Assembly (NCBI GenBank): GCA_964613215.1
Contig: CAZTHK010000006.1
Location: 62,001 to 126,000 of the forward strand
From: CAZTHK01 sp964613215
GTDB lineage: Bacteria > Krumholzibacteriota > Krumholzibacteriia > Krumholzibacteriales > CAZTHK01
Length of the DNA: 64,000 nt
Direction of reading: 5' to 3'
This document shows positions 36,701 through 47,400 of this stretch, piece by piece. Below the pieces are notes generated by a model, which saw only the letters and a program-made list of their open reading frames with translations, searched no databases and was not told the DNA's origin. How positions within the stretch are numbered: position 1 is the first letter of the stretch; every line of letters begins with the position of its first letter. A program made the position numbers and the translations under genes.

Positions 36701-38492
36701 TTATCATATTTTCAACATGAGGGATATCGCCCGCCATCTTCTCCAGCTCTCCTGCCGCCGCATCGGTCTTCTCCAGAGTGGACCCCGAAGGCATGGCCAG
36801 GTAAAGCTTGAAGTATGATTGTTCCGCCTCCTCGGTCACATTCCTGCTCAGGGCCAGACATATTAACAGGCTGGCAAAGAAAACCACTACTGCTCCCACC
36901 ACAGTGCGGGCAGGATGCCTCAGGGCGGTTTTGAGAATGACGGCGTAAATCTGGATCAACCTGTTTCTCCTGGAAAGAATCCGGAATCTGGCCTCTCCGC
37001 CCCTCTCCCTCCTGCGGAGCAAGAATCCGGTCACCATGGGAATCAGCACCAGCGCTACCAGCAGGGAAACCAGCAGGGTGGATATGATGGACACCCCCAC
37101 ATGCCTGCCGGTAAGCTTTATCACGAATGCGGACGAAAATATGAAGGGAAGAAATACGATAATGGTGGTAGCGGTGGCTGCGGTGACAGATCGCCACACC
37201 TCCCTTACCCCCTGAGAGATGGCTGTCACCATCTTCCTGCCCCGGGAGATAAGCCGGTATATATTCTCCAGCACCACCACACTGTTATCCAGCAGCATCC
37301 CCACTGCCAGGGCCATCCCCACCAGGGTGAGGGTATTGATGGTTATCCCGGCGGCATAGAAGAAGTTCAGGGCGGTGAACACCGATATGGGTATGGCCAG
37401 AGCCACTATCACCACCAGTCTGAGATTGCGGAGGAACATCCACAGCACCAGGATGGCCAGAATACCACCTATCACCCCCAGCCGTATGACCATATTTATG
37501 TTTTCCCTTATGGTTTCGGATGAGTCATACTGGACCATCACCTCCACATCCTGTCCCTCAAGATCCCGGTTTATCTCATCTATCACCGAGCGGACAGTGG
37601 ATGCCAGTTCTATCAGATTAACCTGCGATTCCCTGGTAAGCTCAACAGTTACCGCATTCTTGCCGTTGACCCTGCTTATCGATTCCTCCTCCCGGACCCC
37701 GAAACTTATATCCGCAATATCTCCCAGCAGCACCGGCCCATCCTCTATCACGGTGATATTCTCCAGTTCGGTTATATCGTTGTATTCTGTCACCACATTA
37801 ACGAACTGCCTCCGCTGACCCTCCTCTGTCTCCCCTGCAAAGGTATTGCCGGCTCCGCTGGCGGCGATAAGATTCATTATTCCACCGGTGGTTATACGGT
37901 AGGCTTCACAGGTCCGTTCATCCAGAACTATCCGGACCGATTTCCTCCTTCCTCCCCTTACCTCTACACCGGCAATCCCATCTATACTTTCCAGCCTCTC
38001 CACAACCTCCTCCTCTACGATCTGCCTTACCCGGTCGACTCCACCTCCCCCCAGCACCTGCAATCCCATGAATTTGTCGGTCATGCTCTCGGTATCCAGC
38101 TTGGTCACCACCACCCTGAAATTCTCCGGCAGGGATGGAGTGACTGCGTTGATTCTCTCCTGGAGCTTCAGATAGGCGTGATTCATGCTGGTACCCTGCT
38201 GGTAATAGGCGAATATGGTCCCCCGGTTCCGTCCGGCGCTGGATGAGATCTCCTCCACATTCGCCGACATGCTCACCACTCCCTCCAGGGGAATTACCAC
38301 CTCCTGCTCCATATATTCGGGGTCCACCTCTCCGTAATAGGGTAAAGCGTGAACAATAAGGAAGGGCAACTCTGCATTGGGGAGCAGTTCCACCGGCAGA
38401 AACTGATAGGAGACCACGCCCAGCAGGACCAGGCCGGCAAAGATCATGATGATGGATATTTTTCTGTCAATTACCAGTTGTCCGAATCTCAT
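33714..38492 (-). CDS. RND efflux pump fused to an ABC ATPase domain
   Basis: One uninterrupted 1592-residue frame. Residues 1 to about 1035 are a complete RND pump: first helix ISIIMIFAGLVLLGVVSY, two large periplasmic loops, helix 4 with GMLLDNSVVVLENIYR (the second proton-relay Asp of AcrB is Asn here) and twelve helices. About 1035-1295 is an extra region with two hydrophilic parts and about five or six more helices (for example WQVPLLGFLIYFVYFFL). From about 1300 comes an ABC ATPase: Walker A GLLGPNGAGKTT starting at 1322, Q-loop GYLPQEF, signature FSGGMKQR near 1425-1432, Walker B ILVVDEP near 1445-1451 and the STHI switch. No stop or frame break lies at the junction. It sits between an RND pump gene and an ABC-2 permease gene. 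Confidence 0.9.
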   Translation of the reverse strand: MRFGQLVIDRKISIIMIFAGLVLLGVVSYQFLPVELLPNAELPFLIVHALPYYGEVDPEYMEQEVVIPLEGVVSMSANVEEISSSAGRNRGTIFAYYQQGTSMNHAYLKLQERINAVTPSLPENFRVVVTKLDTESMTDKFMGLQVLGGGGVDRVRQIVEEEVVERLESIDGIAGVEVRGGRRKSVRIVLDERTCEAYRITTGGIMNLIAASGAGNTFAGETEEGQRRQFVNVVTEYNDITELENITVIEDGPVLLGDIADISFGVREEESISRVNGKNAVTVELTRESQVNLIELASTVRSVIDEINRDLEGQDVEVMVQYDSSETIRENINMVIRLGVIGGILAILVLWMFLRNLRLVVIVALAIPISVFTALNFFYAAGITINTLTLVGMALAVGMLLDNSVVVLENIYRLISRGRKMVTAISQGVREVWRSVTAATATTIIVFLPFIFSSAFVIKLTGRHVGVSIISTLLVSLLVALVLIPMVTGFLLRRRERGGEARFRILSRRNRLIQIYAVILKTALRHPARTVVGAVVVFFASLLICLALSRNVTEEAEQSYFKLYLAMPSGSTLEKTDAAAGELEKMAGDIPHVENMITRVEQEEAEITFRLKEDYKEIDGRSMGEVKELAKRKIKDFEAGDISFDEPGGSVGFRRGGMGGSASMLRMFGIGAHREKVVVKGSDFEIMIKVAADIEYYLGELSPVERASMSISDRSPEIHLHLDNRLLRTYDIPVSSIITEINSFQPETESTRPFKKDNQEYDMVVRTTGEGKPAERGVDDLRKLIIRGQGGAAFQLRELGDIIYSYGMPGIERINQEKVIEVSYSFQSEVNDSRSLLDAARAEVDGMISQLSIPPGVAVEVVHDESDYSEYIFLITVAFILIYMILASVFESFHAPVVIMFTVPLAAVGSLWALIFTGTSILNMYSLIGMLILLGVVVNNGIILIDYTLILRRRGYRRSRAIMEAGRARVRPILITAITTIFAMIPLAMGKEAEAGLIGAPFAITVIGGLSLSTVFTLVFVPVVYLWLENAIQWFRELQGWIKAVQLILFAGLCILIYLKVDSIIWRMVYIYASLNVIPGSTYLVMNSLRRARAGFISPDQPIRITLRNIVKIYDRRSRFVRDWNRGKRIAEGGIAADDSKSLPEEGAGGRLDTDSLIWQVPLLGFLIYFVYFFLDSPFWLFVLTHAVFFYIICMWKNPGVWLRRRWREKGQPAGLKYLGMGEELFKWGFPLFHLVLFYLRWDNPSLVIFIAIVWYTALAVYSVSNRLHREKVNVERIEGRFASLRRSVYRLIKQVPVIGRRKQSFRALDGVSVEIGSGMFGLLGPNGAGKTTLMRIICGILEQSYGRVWINDLDVNRYREELQGLIGYLPQEFGAYQNMKAEDFLDYQAMLKGKTGREERRELVDYVLSAVHMESRRGEKIGSFSGGMKQRIGIAQILLHLPRILVVDEPTAGLDPRERIRFRNLLVELSRERVVIFSTHIIEDISSSCNRVAVLDRGNLCYLGEPSRMTETARGVTWQFYVDPSELESLKRKMIVVHHMRAGDRTRVRCLSREKPGDDAEGVTPTLEDAYLWMLKRTEGMAKEDNAGGSR

Positions 38493-38531
38493 CGATTCTC
38501 ACCGCCTGACAGCAGAAGATTCCCGGGCCGG

Positions 38532-41500
38532 TTAACTCCGGCCGGTTCCCGCCAGAGCATCCAGCACCCTGTATACACAGGGGATAACGAAAAGGGTAAG
38601 AATAGTGGAGGTCACCAGCCCCCCTGTAACCGCCAATGCCATGGGGGAGCGTAGCGAAGCGCTCTCTCCGAATCCGAAGGTCAGGGGGAGGAGAGCCAGG
38701 ATGGTGGTAACGCTGGTCATGATTATGGGCCTTATTCTGCGCCTTCCCGCCTCCAGTATGGCATCCCGGACGGGCATCCCCTCCCTCTTAAGCTGATTGA
38801 TGGCATCCACCAGAATGATGGAATCGTTCACCGCGATCCCGGCCAGCATTATGATGCCTATGTATGCCATGACATTAAGAGTCTTGCCCATTATCAGAAA
38901 GATCAGTATGGCACCCACCCCGGCCAGGGGGATGGTAAGCAGAATAGTGAAGGGATGTATCAGCGACTCGAACTTCGAAGCCATGACCATATAAACCAGT
39001 ATCACCGATAGTATCAGGGCAAATCTCAGGCTCCGGAAGGAGCTCTTCCTCTTCTCCTCCTCGCCGGTGACCTTGATTTTGTAACCGGCGGGATGATCGA
39101 TACCTGCCAGTGCCTCCCCGGTCATCTCCACCACATGATCAAAGGCTATCCCCTCCCGGTAGTCCGCCGATACCCTTCCTATCCGTATCTGGTTCCGCCT
39201 GATTATCTTCCGGGGAGCGCGGTCGAATGTGATGCTGGCCACCTCCCCCAGTCTTACATCCCCGCTTGAGCCGGGAATCAGTATCCGGTCCAGTTCACTT
39301 ATTCCCACCGGCGGAAGCCTGACCACTATATCCCTTAATTCTCCCTCATGCTCCCAGGTGCCCGCATCCCTTCCGGTTAACTTATCACTCAGCTGGCTGG
39401 TTATGGTATTTACTCCCACATTGTTAATGCCCGCCTTCAACCTGTCCACCACCACATCCACCTCCGGCCGGCCCTCCTCCAGGCTGGTTTCGATGTTGTA
39501 GAGAAAATCCAGACCGGCAAGCTTCTCCCTTACCTCTCCACTCAGAGCGGTCAATGTCTCCAGGTCATCCCCCATGATATCCACGGTTATGGGAGACGAT
39601 TCTGTTCCCAGTATGGTCTGCAGCACCGACTGATCCCGGACGAACCTCACCTCCATTCCCTCTATGCCCGAAAGCTCCGGGCTCAACGCTGCAATAATAT
39701 CCCCCATCCCGGTTCTCTCCTGCTGTTTCAGAATAATTCTTATATCAGCAGTATTCTCATCCTCGAATACAGTGGCTCCGCTCGCCATCAGGCCGGTGGC
39801 CGGCCCTACCCTGCTGTAGATCTTTTCCGCCCTTTTCCCTGCTATCTGCCTGATTATCTCCTCTATGTTGACTACAGTACTGCGGGTCCTCTCCAGGCTG
39901 GTCCCCTCCGGAAGGGTCAGTTCCAGCGAGAATTCCCCGGCCTGGGTCCCCGGCATGAACTCACTTCCCACCACCGGGATCAACAGAAGGGTCCCCCCCA
40001 CCAGCAGGGCGGAGAGTGCTATCACCAGCCAGCGTCTGTTCAGCACCCTGTCCAGCACACCGGGGTACCAGTCGAATCTTACCGAGCCCTTCCTCAGATA
40101 ACCTCTTGGTTTTTCAGAGCCGGAAGTCCCTCCCTCCATCTCCGCTTTTCCCCCCGTTGAGGCACACCCTCCCCCGAGAAATCTGCTGGCCAGCATGGGA
40201 ATTACCAGAACAGCCACTACCAGCGAAGAGATAAGGGCGAAGGCAACCGTCCAGGCCTGCTCTCTGAACAGCTCCCCCGAGGCACCATGGAGATAAACGA
40301 TGGGCAGAAAAACCACTATTGTGGTAATGGTGGAAGCAATAATAGCTCCCCCCACCTGGGAGGTTCCCTCTATGGAGGCTTCTCCCAGGCTCAATCCCTC
40401 TTCGTGGTTTCGGACTATACTCTCCACCACCACGATGGCATTGTCCACCAGCATCCCCGCCCCCAGGGCCAGTCCCCCCAGGGTCATTATATTCAGGGTC
40501 AATCCCCTGAAATACATCATGTTGAAGGTCGCCACCACCGATATGGGAATGGCCACCCCTATTATGGCGGTGGTTCCCAGGCGCCGCAGAAAGAGGTAAA
40601 GCACCACTATTGCCAGCAGGGCACCGATAAGGGCGGTCTGTTCCACTTCGTTTACCGAAGCCCTGATAAAATCGCCCTGATTTCTTATTGCCTCCAGATG
40701 ATACCCGGGCAGGGCCTCCTCGATCTCCTTCAGAGACTCCTCCAGGGCCTCCGTTACCTTCACCGTGTTGTATCTGATCTCCCGGTAAACGGACAGTCCC
40801 AGGCATCTGCTGCCGTTGAGCCTGACCACACTCTCCGGTTCGCTGTTGCGTAGCTTCACCTCCGCAATGTCCTTGAGATACACCGGGACCTTCTTCCCCT
40901 CCGCTGAAGCTCCCGCCAATTCTCCCGCTCCCCGATCCTCCTGCTTGAAAGTCACAATCACATTTTCTATATCCTCCAGGGAACTATAGGCTGAAACCCC
41001 TTTTACCAGATACCTCAGCCCCATCTCCACCACCGTACCCCCGGAAATATTCCGGTTGAGGGATTCCACCGTACTGGCAACATTCTCGGGAGTAAGGCCA
41101 AAGGCCTCCAGGGTGTAGTTATCCGTCTCGATTACCACCTCCTTCTCCTCCCCACCCGATATCTCCACCTCCGCCACACCGTCGAGCCTTACCAGCTTGT
41201 TGCGAATGTAGTTCTCGGCGATTCTTCTCAGCTCGTCCGGATCGGTCATGGTGGTATGGGAGAGGGCGATAAGCATTATGGGATCGGTGTTGGGATCGTG
41301 CCGTGATATGTTTATCTCATCGATATCCTCTGCATTCTGCCCCATATCGGTTATGGCCTTCTGAACACTCAGGAATGCCTCCTCCATATCGGTATCCCAC
41401 TCATACTCGGCGGTAATCTGAGCTCCCCCCACCTTGATCACCGAAGACACCCCCACCACCCCTTTCTCCCTGATAACCAGTGCCTCTATATTTTCCACAA

Positions 41501-41696
41501 ACCTCTCCTCTATCTCTCCGGGGGGGAACTCGCCGGCCTCCAGTTCGATGAAGATGCGGGGGTTGTTCAGCTCCGGAAACAGATCTATCCCCAGCCTGCT
41601 GAATGAGATATAGCCCAGAAGCAGTATACCCGTTACTATCATGGTCACCGCGACGGGGCGTTTTATGGAGAAGTTCGAAATTCCTCTCATTGCCAT
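38532..41696 (-). CDS. RND efflux pump inner-membrane subunit
   Basis: A 1054-residue AcrB-type proton-driven exporter. N-terminal FSIKRPVAVTMIVTG, twelve helices in two halves, two periplasmic porter/docking regions and helix 4 LGAGMLVDNAIVVVES (again Asp-Asn where AcrB has Asp-Asp). Start taken at ATG 41696, five bases after AAGGA; the GTG four codons upstream and the ATG two codons downstream are alternatives. It lies 160 bp after the adaptor gene and 40 bp before the fused pump. Two RND genes in tandem may form a hetero-trimer, as in MdtBC. That is an inference; substrate unknown. Confidence 0.93.
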   Translation of the reverse strand: MAMRGISNFSIKRPVAVTMIVTGILLLGYISFSRLGIDLFPELNNPRIFIELEAGEFPPGEIEERFVENIEALVIREKGVVGVSSVIKVGGAQITAEYEWDTDMEEAFLSVQKAITDMGQNAEDIDEINISRHDPNTDPIMLIALSHTTMTDPDELRRIAENYIRNKLVRLDGVAEVEISGGEEKEVVIETDNYTLEAFGLTPENVASTVESLNRNISGGTVVEMGLRYLVKGVSAYSSLEDIENVIVTFKQEDRGAGELAGASAEGKKVPVYLKDIAEVKLRNSEPESVVRLNGSRCLGLSVYREIRYNTVKVTEALEESLKEIEEALPGYHLEAIRNQGDFIRASVNEVEQTALIGALLAIVVLYLFLRRLGTTAIIGVAIPISVVATFNMMYFRGLTLNIMTLGGLALGAGMLVDNAIVVVESIVRNHEEGLSLGEASIEGTSQVGGAIIASTITTIVVFLPIVYLHGASGELFREQAWTVAFALISSLVVAVLVIPMLASRFLGGGCASTGGKAEMEGGTSGSEKPRGYLRKGSVRFDWYPGVLDRVLNRRWLVIALSALLVGGTLLLIPVVGSEFMPGTQAGEFSLELTLPEGTSLERTRSTVVNIEEIIRQIAGKRAEKIYSRVGPATGLMASGATVFEDENTADIRIILKQQERTGMGDIIAALSPELSGIEGMEVRFVRDQSVLQTILGTESSPITVDIMGDDLETLTALSGEVREKLAGLDFLYNIETSLEEGRPEVDVVVDRLKAGINNVGVNTITSQLSDKLTGRDAGTWEHEGELRDIVVRLPPVGISELDRILIPGSSGDVRLGEVASITFDRAPRKIIRRNQIRIGRVSADYREGIAFDHVVEMTGEALAGIDHPAGYKIKVTGEEEKRKSSFRSLRFALILSVILVYMVMASKFESLIHPFTILLTIPLAGVGAILIFLIMGKTLNVMAYIGIIMLAGIAVNDSIILVDAINQLKREGMPVRDAILEAGRRRIRPIIMTSVTTILALLPLTFGFGESASLRSPMALAVTGGLVTSTILTLFVIPCVYRVLDALAGTGRS

Positions 41697-41855
41697 TCTT
41701 TCCTTCACTCAACTTCCGCTGTCTCATCCGGAAAGCCGGTTTAGTGGTAATGTAAAACCGGCGCCCTCTAAATAATGCTGATTGAGCCGGGGGAACCCGG
41801 CCTGCTCCAATCAGCATATCCAACCCTGCCGCAGGTCAGTGCCGGCCTCAGCATT

Positions 41856-42914
41856 CTATCTGATTATTCTGACCTCAGAGCGGTCTCTCAGGGTTTCAAA
41901 CCCTCCCACCACCAGCCTCTCGTTCTTTTTCAGCCCCTTTACCACCTCAACCTCCTCCGGATTTTCCAGGCCGGTTTCTATAACCCTTTCCCGGGCCCTT
42001 CCCTGCCTCACCACAAAAACGGTCTTTCCCTGCCTTCTTGACAGTACTATATCCTTGGGAATTACCACGGTACTGTCCCGGCGTGCCACGATAATCTCGG
42101 CCTTTATGAACATCCCCGGCCGGAGGATATAATCCGGGTTCTCTACCACCATTGCTGCGGTGAAGGAGCGGGTATCGGGATCGATTGCAGGTGACACCTG
42201 GGTAATGTTTCCGGTCAGGGTGTCGTCCGGAATGGAATAATTCATCACCCTCACCTCCTGGCCCGGCTTGATAACATTCATATCCCTGGCGGGAAGATCC
42301 ACCTCAGTGTAAAGCCTGCTGTAGTCCAGCACCCTGGCCATCTCTGTTCCAGCCTCTACCTTAACCCCGGGGGTATGATAGGGGAGGGAGACGATCCATC
42401 CGTCGAAGGGCGCCTTCACCTTCAACTTTTCCAGGCTGATCAGGGCATTATTATAGCTGTAACGGGCGTCGATGTATGCCTTCTGGGCATTCTTCACATC
42501 TTTGAGCGTTGCTCCCCCCTTTTCATAGAGGGACTGCTGGCTCTGATACTCCAGCCTGGTGGTCTCCAGGTTGAGTTTCTGCGACTCTATCTTCACATTA
42601 TTCTCCACCTCCGGATTATCCAGGTGGACTATCCCGGCTCCTTCATTCACCCGGTCACCCATCTGAAAGGGCCTGTTGGTGAGGGGATTCTCCAGAAGCC
42701 GGTAGTATCCCCCGTTCTCAGCCTTCAGGGCAACCTCCTTCTCTGCGTAAACCGTAGAGGTAGCCACCACAAACTCCTCTATCCCCCCAAGCTGGATCTC
42801 CCTAACCGTAACCGGCACCTTTATCTCCGTTTCCATACCGGCCTCCTCACCCCCGCAGGAAGAGAGCAGTAACAGCAGAAGACCGGCTGCAAATATTTTT
42901 CTGAATTCAGACAC
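41856..42914 (-). CDS. membrane-fusion (HlyD/AcrA-like) lipoprotein
   Basis: Periplasmic adaptor of 352 residues joining the inner-membrane pumps to TolC. Lipobox LLSSC near residue 20 gives an inner-membrane-anchored lipoprotein. Then come the split lipoyl domain (VVATSTVYAEKEVALKAENGG and VKAPFDGWIVSLPYHTPGV), a coiled-coil hairpin between them (about 95-150), the beta-barrel (RLYTEVDLPARDMNVI) and the membrane-proximal domain (VIPKDIVLSRRQGKTVFVV). The start is GTG 42914, five bases behind AAAGGAAG and two bases after the tolC stop, so translation is coupled. Confidence 0.92.
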   Translation of the reverse strand: MSEFRKIFAAGLLLLLLSSCGGEEAGMETEIKVPVTVREIQLGGIEEFVVATSTVYAEKEVALKAENGGYYRLLENPLTNRPFQMGDRVNEGAGIVHLDNPEVENNVKIESQKLNLETTRLEYQSQQSLYEKGGATLKDVKNAQKAYIDARYSYNNALISLEKLKVKAPFDGWIVSLPYHTPGVKVEAGTEMARVLDYSRLYTEVDLPARDMNVIKPGQEVRVMNYSIPDDTLTGNITQVSPAIDPDTRSFTAAMVVENPDYILRPGMFIKAEIIVARRDSTVVIPKDIVLSRRQGKTVFVVRQGRARERVIETGLENPEEVEVVKGLKKNERLVVGGFETLRDRSEVRIIR

Positions 42915-42916
42915 CT

Positions 42917-44398
42917 TTACTTCCTTTCTATAGCTGGAGCACTCTTTTCGAAATCCCACAGGGATTTTATCTTCAATTCCAGCAAAAGCAGTTTGTATTC
43001 TATCAGCGCGGAGGCCCGGCTAACCTTTGCTTTGGAAAGCTGGGTCTGAATTTCTCCCAGCTCCTTGCTGGAAATCTCCCCGTTCCTGTACTTTTCCAGG
43101 CTTATATCATAGGTCAACTGAGCATTTCTTACACTCTGCCGGGCTATCTCTATCTGGGCCTCCTGATTCTTCAGATTCCGGCAGGTCTGCCTGATACTTA
43201 TGATTATGTTATCCTCCTGTTCCTTCATGGAGAGTTTGCCGGACTCCAGGCTGGTCCGGGCCGCCTCTACCCGGTTCTCCTTCTCCCCCCAGTCCCACAG
43301 GGGAATCTCCAGAGAGAGGGAAACCCGCTGATTCTCGTCGGGGGCTTCATATATGTCCCGGATTTTATCACTGGTACCGGTTATCCCGTAAGAAAGATTG
43401 AGGCTGCCCCAGAATTCGTTAGTGGCCCCCGCCTCCATTACACTATTCCTGGCCTTCTCCAGATCTATCTCCCTCTGACGCAACTCCATCCGGTTCTCCA
43501 GACCCCACCGGACAGCCTTATCCAGGGAGACCTCTACCTTATGGTAATCGATATCGGCAACCAGAGATATATCCTCATACAGGGAGAGTCCGATGGCCTG
43601 CTTGAAACTGTCCCTGGCGTTTTCCAGTGCTACCTTGCTGTTCTGCAGGCTGGACTCGCTGTTGGAGAGATCCAACTCCGCCTGATACAGCTGCTCCCTG
43701 GTCTCCAGACCCGTTTCCACCTTATCCCTCATTATATAGTAGGCCTTCTCCTGATTGTTATACTCCTCCATGGCTATATCCAGATTCATCCTGGCCTGGT
43801 AAACATTGTAGAAGACCTGAACTACCTTCTGTTCCAGGGCCAGGGTCTGAATATCGTACTGCATTTGCTGGTTCTCCAGATCGAGCTCCAGCTCCCTAAG
43901 ATCCAATCTGGTCCTGTTGTAGGTGAACAGGGGCTGTTCATACTCCAGGTAGAGTTCGTTCACGAAGGTCTCATCCCGTTCATCGTTGTATTCGCTGTAG
44001 GAATCCCTCCAGCTGAGTTCATTCTTCAGGGATATGGTACCATCGGTCAATGCAATGGGCTGCTCGATCTGAAATCTTCCGTACGAATATCTGGTCTCCT
44101 GGATATAGTACTTCGATACTATGGGATAGAAATCTCTTCTGTTGGTGTAGGAGATGGGAGTGATGGAGAGGCTGAATTGTGATTTCAACCCGGCCCGGCG
44201 GGCGCTAAGTAATGCTTTGCTGCGCTTGAGGTTGTATCGGGCATGCATGATGTCGGGGCTGTTCTCCATGGCAGTCCGGAGTGCCTCATCCAGGGTAATC
44301 TCCCGCTGAGCGGAGAGGCCGGAGGGCAACAATAACAATATGAAAACAATAAACTTCAACGATACAATACACATACTGCGTCTGACATTATCATGCAA
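42917..44398 (-). CDS. TolC-family outer-membrane channel
   Basis: A 493-residue exit duct. Signal peptide core FIVFILLLLPSGLSAQ, then two repeats of the long alpha-helical barrel with ITLDEALRTAMENSPDIMHARYNLK and WGLENRMELRQREIDLEKARN. The start TTG 44398 has GGAGGT eight bases upstream; ATG 44374 also fits but has no SD. It precedes the adaptor gene with a 2-bp gap. It probably serves both RND and ABC components of this locus. Confidence 0.9.
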   Translation of the reverse strand: MHDNVRRSMCIVSLKFIVFILLLLPSGLSAQREITLDEALRTAMENSPDIMHARYNLKRSKALLSARRAGLKSQFSLSITPISYTNRRDFYPIVSKYYIQETRYSYGRFQIEQPIALTDGTISLKNELSWRDSYSEYNDERDETFVNELYLEYEQPLFTYNRTRLDLRELELDLENQQMQYDIQTLALEQKVVQVFYNVYQARMNLDIAMEEYNNQEKAYYIMRDKVETGLETREQLYQAELDLSNSESSLQNSKVALENARDSFKQAIGLSLYEDISLVADIDYHKVEVSLDKAVRWGLENRMELRQREIDLEKARNSVMEAGATNEFWGSLNLSYGITGTSDKIRDIYEAPDENQRVSLSLEIPLWDWGEKENRVEAARTSLESGKLSMKEQEDNIIISIRQTCRNLKNQEAQIEIARQSVRNAQLTYDISLEKYRNGEISSKELGEIQTQLSKAKVSRASALIEYKLLLLELKIKSLWDFEKSAPAIERK

Positions 44399-44489
44399 CT
44401 GTATCCACCTCCCCAACTTATGTGATTAAGTAATATTGATTTCAACAAAAAATCCCATGCTTTCTGCTTATTTATATTTATTCTAATTT

Positions 44490-47400
44490 TCAACGCTTCA
44501 CCCACTTGACCGCATCCGCCACCACCAGTCGGGCTTCGGACTGATTGGTAAGCTCCACCTCTGCGGTCCCTTCGGAGAAGTAGTAGGAACCCAGGAAATT
44601 CCAGCCCACCTCCGATTTAATCAATTCCTTCTCCACCTTCTCCACCCCGTCGTCATGATGAATGTAATAGGTATAGCTTCCCCGCTCATGATCCTCCTCC
44701 CTCCTCCGTCTCCAGGGAGAACTCATCCGGGTAATATAGACGTAGACCTCGTAATACCCGCTCTCAGGGATCTTAGCCTCCCAGACGGCCTTCTCTTCGC
44801 CGCCGCCGGCTTTGGTGAAATGAGCGGATTTCACGCACTCACCATAGAAACTGGAATTAACCGTTATCCTCCACCCCAGCCAGTCCTCCCACATCCTTAC
44901 CCCCACATATTCATCCTCCCGCTCCTTGTCTCTGCCCAGAATTCGTTTGAGCAGGCTGGCCGATTCCCTCTTGATTGTTTCGAATCCGGGGTCTTCATTG
45001 TCCACTATCAGCTCATCCTTTCCCTCCAGCACTATATCCTCCCCCACAGTCCTTACCCCGTCGAACACGAAAGCATTCTCATTGAGCTCAAACTCCTGCT
45101 GGAATTCCCTCTCTATGGTGGCGGGGAGATTTCTGGAAACCATGGTATTTATCAATACTTCCCTGGGCTGGTAATCCAGGACCGCACCTATCTCTCTGGT
45201 TTCTCCCCCCCTGACTGTAACCAGTCTCTCCACATCCGAGCCCTCCGGGCCACCTCTTCCCGGAGGTCCCCGCCGGAACCTTCTTCCTCCACCCTTGCTG
45301 CGGTAGGTAACCCTGACCAGTCCGTCCACGGAATCCCGGTTGGATACCCTGAACCTCACCTGGTTTCTGGTCCGATCCCCTTCCAGTATCTGGTAAGCTT
45401 CAAAGTCATTAATCACGAATCCGGGCAACTTGCTGCTTCTGTACCAGTTGTCCAGCATTTCACCCGGCCTCTCCCCGGTCAGACCCTCCAGACCGGAGAT
45501 GAATTCTTCCTCTTCTATCTGCCCGAACATGTTATATTCGAAAAGCTCTCCCATGAAGCTGCTGAATTCATCTTTTCCCATCTCCGTCTCCATCATGGAG
45601 AAGAGATATTCCCCCTTTATCTTCAATACATTTGCCACCAGCCCCCTGTCCTCCTCACCGGCTATAATTTCCCGCATACTGTTCTCTTTAAGAGCAATAT
45701 TAGCCTCCTCCTCCGCAGTCAACCCATGCACATAACGGAAGAATGGAGAGCTTCCCTCCTCCATCCTGCCGGCCAGATATGACTCCATGGCCAGATTCAG
45801 TACCGGCCAGTTATCCGAACGGATATAATGTATGAAGGTGTAGTAGTTGGGGAACACATCGAAGCTTATCCCTCTGACGGAGTTACCTCCCATACCCCAG
45901 TATTCATTCCGCAGTCCGCCGGTGACGGTTCGAGTCACAAAGAACTCAAGCATCCAGGCCTGAAGCGCCTGATCGGTGCCGTGCCTTTCTCTCAATCTCC
46001 GGCCCCTTCTTCCCTCCATCCACTCCCTGAAATCAGCCCATCTGAAAATAACCCCCATCTCGGGCAGCATCACCGTCTGGGGTTGAATAAACTCATTGGA
46101 AAGTGTCCATACCCTCTGATAGAAGGGCAAATTAACAGGCACTTCCACCAGGTTCAGGCGCCGGTAGGGATACTCCAGCTCCAGGTCATTCTCATAATCC
46201 CTCTTTATCTCCCTTATCACAGCGGAGAGGGTATCTCCTACCTGATCGAAATACGGAGCAAAGTAATCATGCCCCTCTTTGGTGTATAGATTGTACTCCA
46301 CCGAATCGACCGTAACCGAACGGCGCTGATAATCCGCCGCCGCCAGGCTGAGGCAGGGAAGGGGAACCTCCGGAGTAAAAACAAAGCTTCCATCCCCCTT
46401 CTTCTCTGATTTTCCCTGTGACACCGGCGTAATACCCTCTCCGGTCTCAACCCGGAGGGTATACCTGGTGAAATATTTCTCATAGACCTCCCAGTGGGGA
46501 GGGTCGAACCGGGCACCCGCTGCCGGGTACCACAGGTTCTCAGGCGTCAGCAGCAGACAGCCCGGAGATATCACCGAGTGTTTTCTGGGTATATTATAGA
46601 TAAACAGCCGGTAGTTGCTCTCCCTCTCCTCCTCCGTTACATCCGGGTAGCAGGCAGCATCATCGATGGATCCATGATAAGATACAGCAAGGTGGCAACT
46701 GCCTCCCTCTTTCAGAGGCCGGGGGATTCTGACCCTTAAAATCTGAAGCTCCCGCTCAAACTCAAGCTCTTCCCCTGAAGAGGTAACACCGGTAACCCGA
46801 AGACCGGGGTTGAGAGAAAACACCAGCTCTTCTATCCCACCGCCCGATTCATTCTCAACGGTCATCCCGGCCCTGGCCTCTATCTGCTCACCCAGGTGTC
46901 TCAGAGCAATATCACAACTTCTTATGGTAAATTCGGGAGCATCTATCCATTTATCGTTGAGAGCGAGAATCTCCTTTCTCAATTCCCTCTCCGCTTTTAC
47001 TTCACCGATGTATACCACCCCCAGAACCACACCCCCGGCCAGGGCAGCCACTGCCATAACTCTTGAAACATTGTTCATCAATCTGGACTGGGGCAGCCTC
47101 TTTATCATAACTACAGTCAGAAATATAAAACCCAGTCCCAGGAGAAGATAAATCGCTCTATGGACCAATATCCGATTCAGATTTGCAAACCCGGTAAAAT
47201 CCGAGTACAGCAGGGGCAGCCGCCAGGCGGTGTAATCGGGCAGGTGGTGTAATTTGCCCCCAAGGTAAAAGAGGGTCACCCCGATATAGCCGAGAATGAT
47301 GATAAAGGTAACCGCCTGGTTCCTTATCAGAACCATCAGCAGGAAACTGAGCCCCAGGATGAATACCAGGGTGGGAAGGCTGATGATCAGGGGATAGGCC

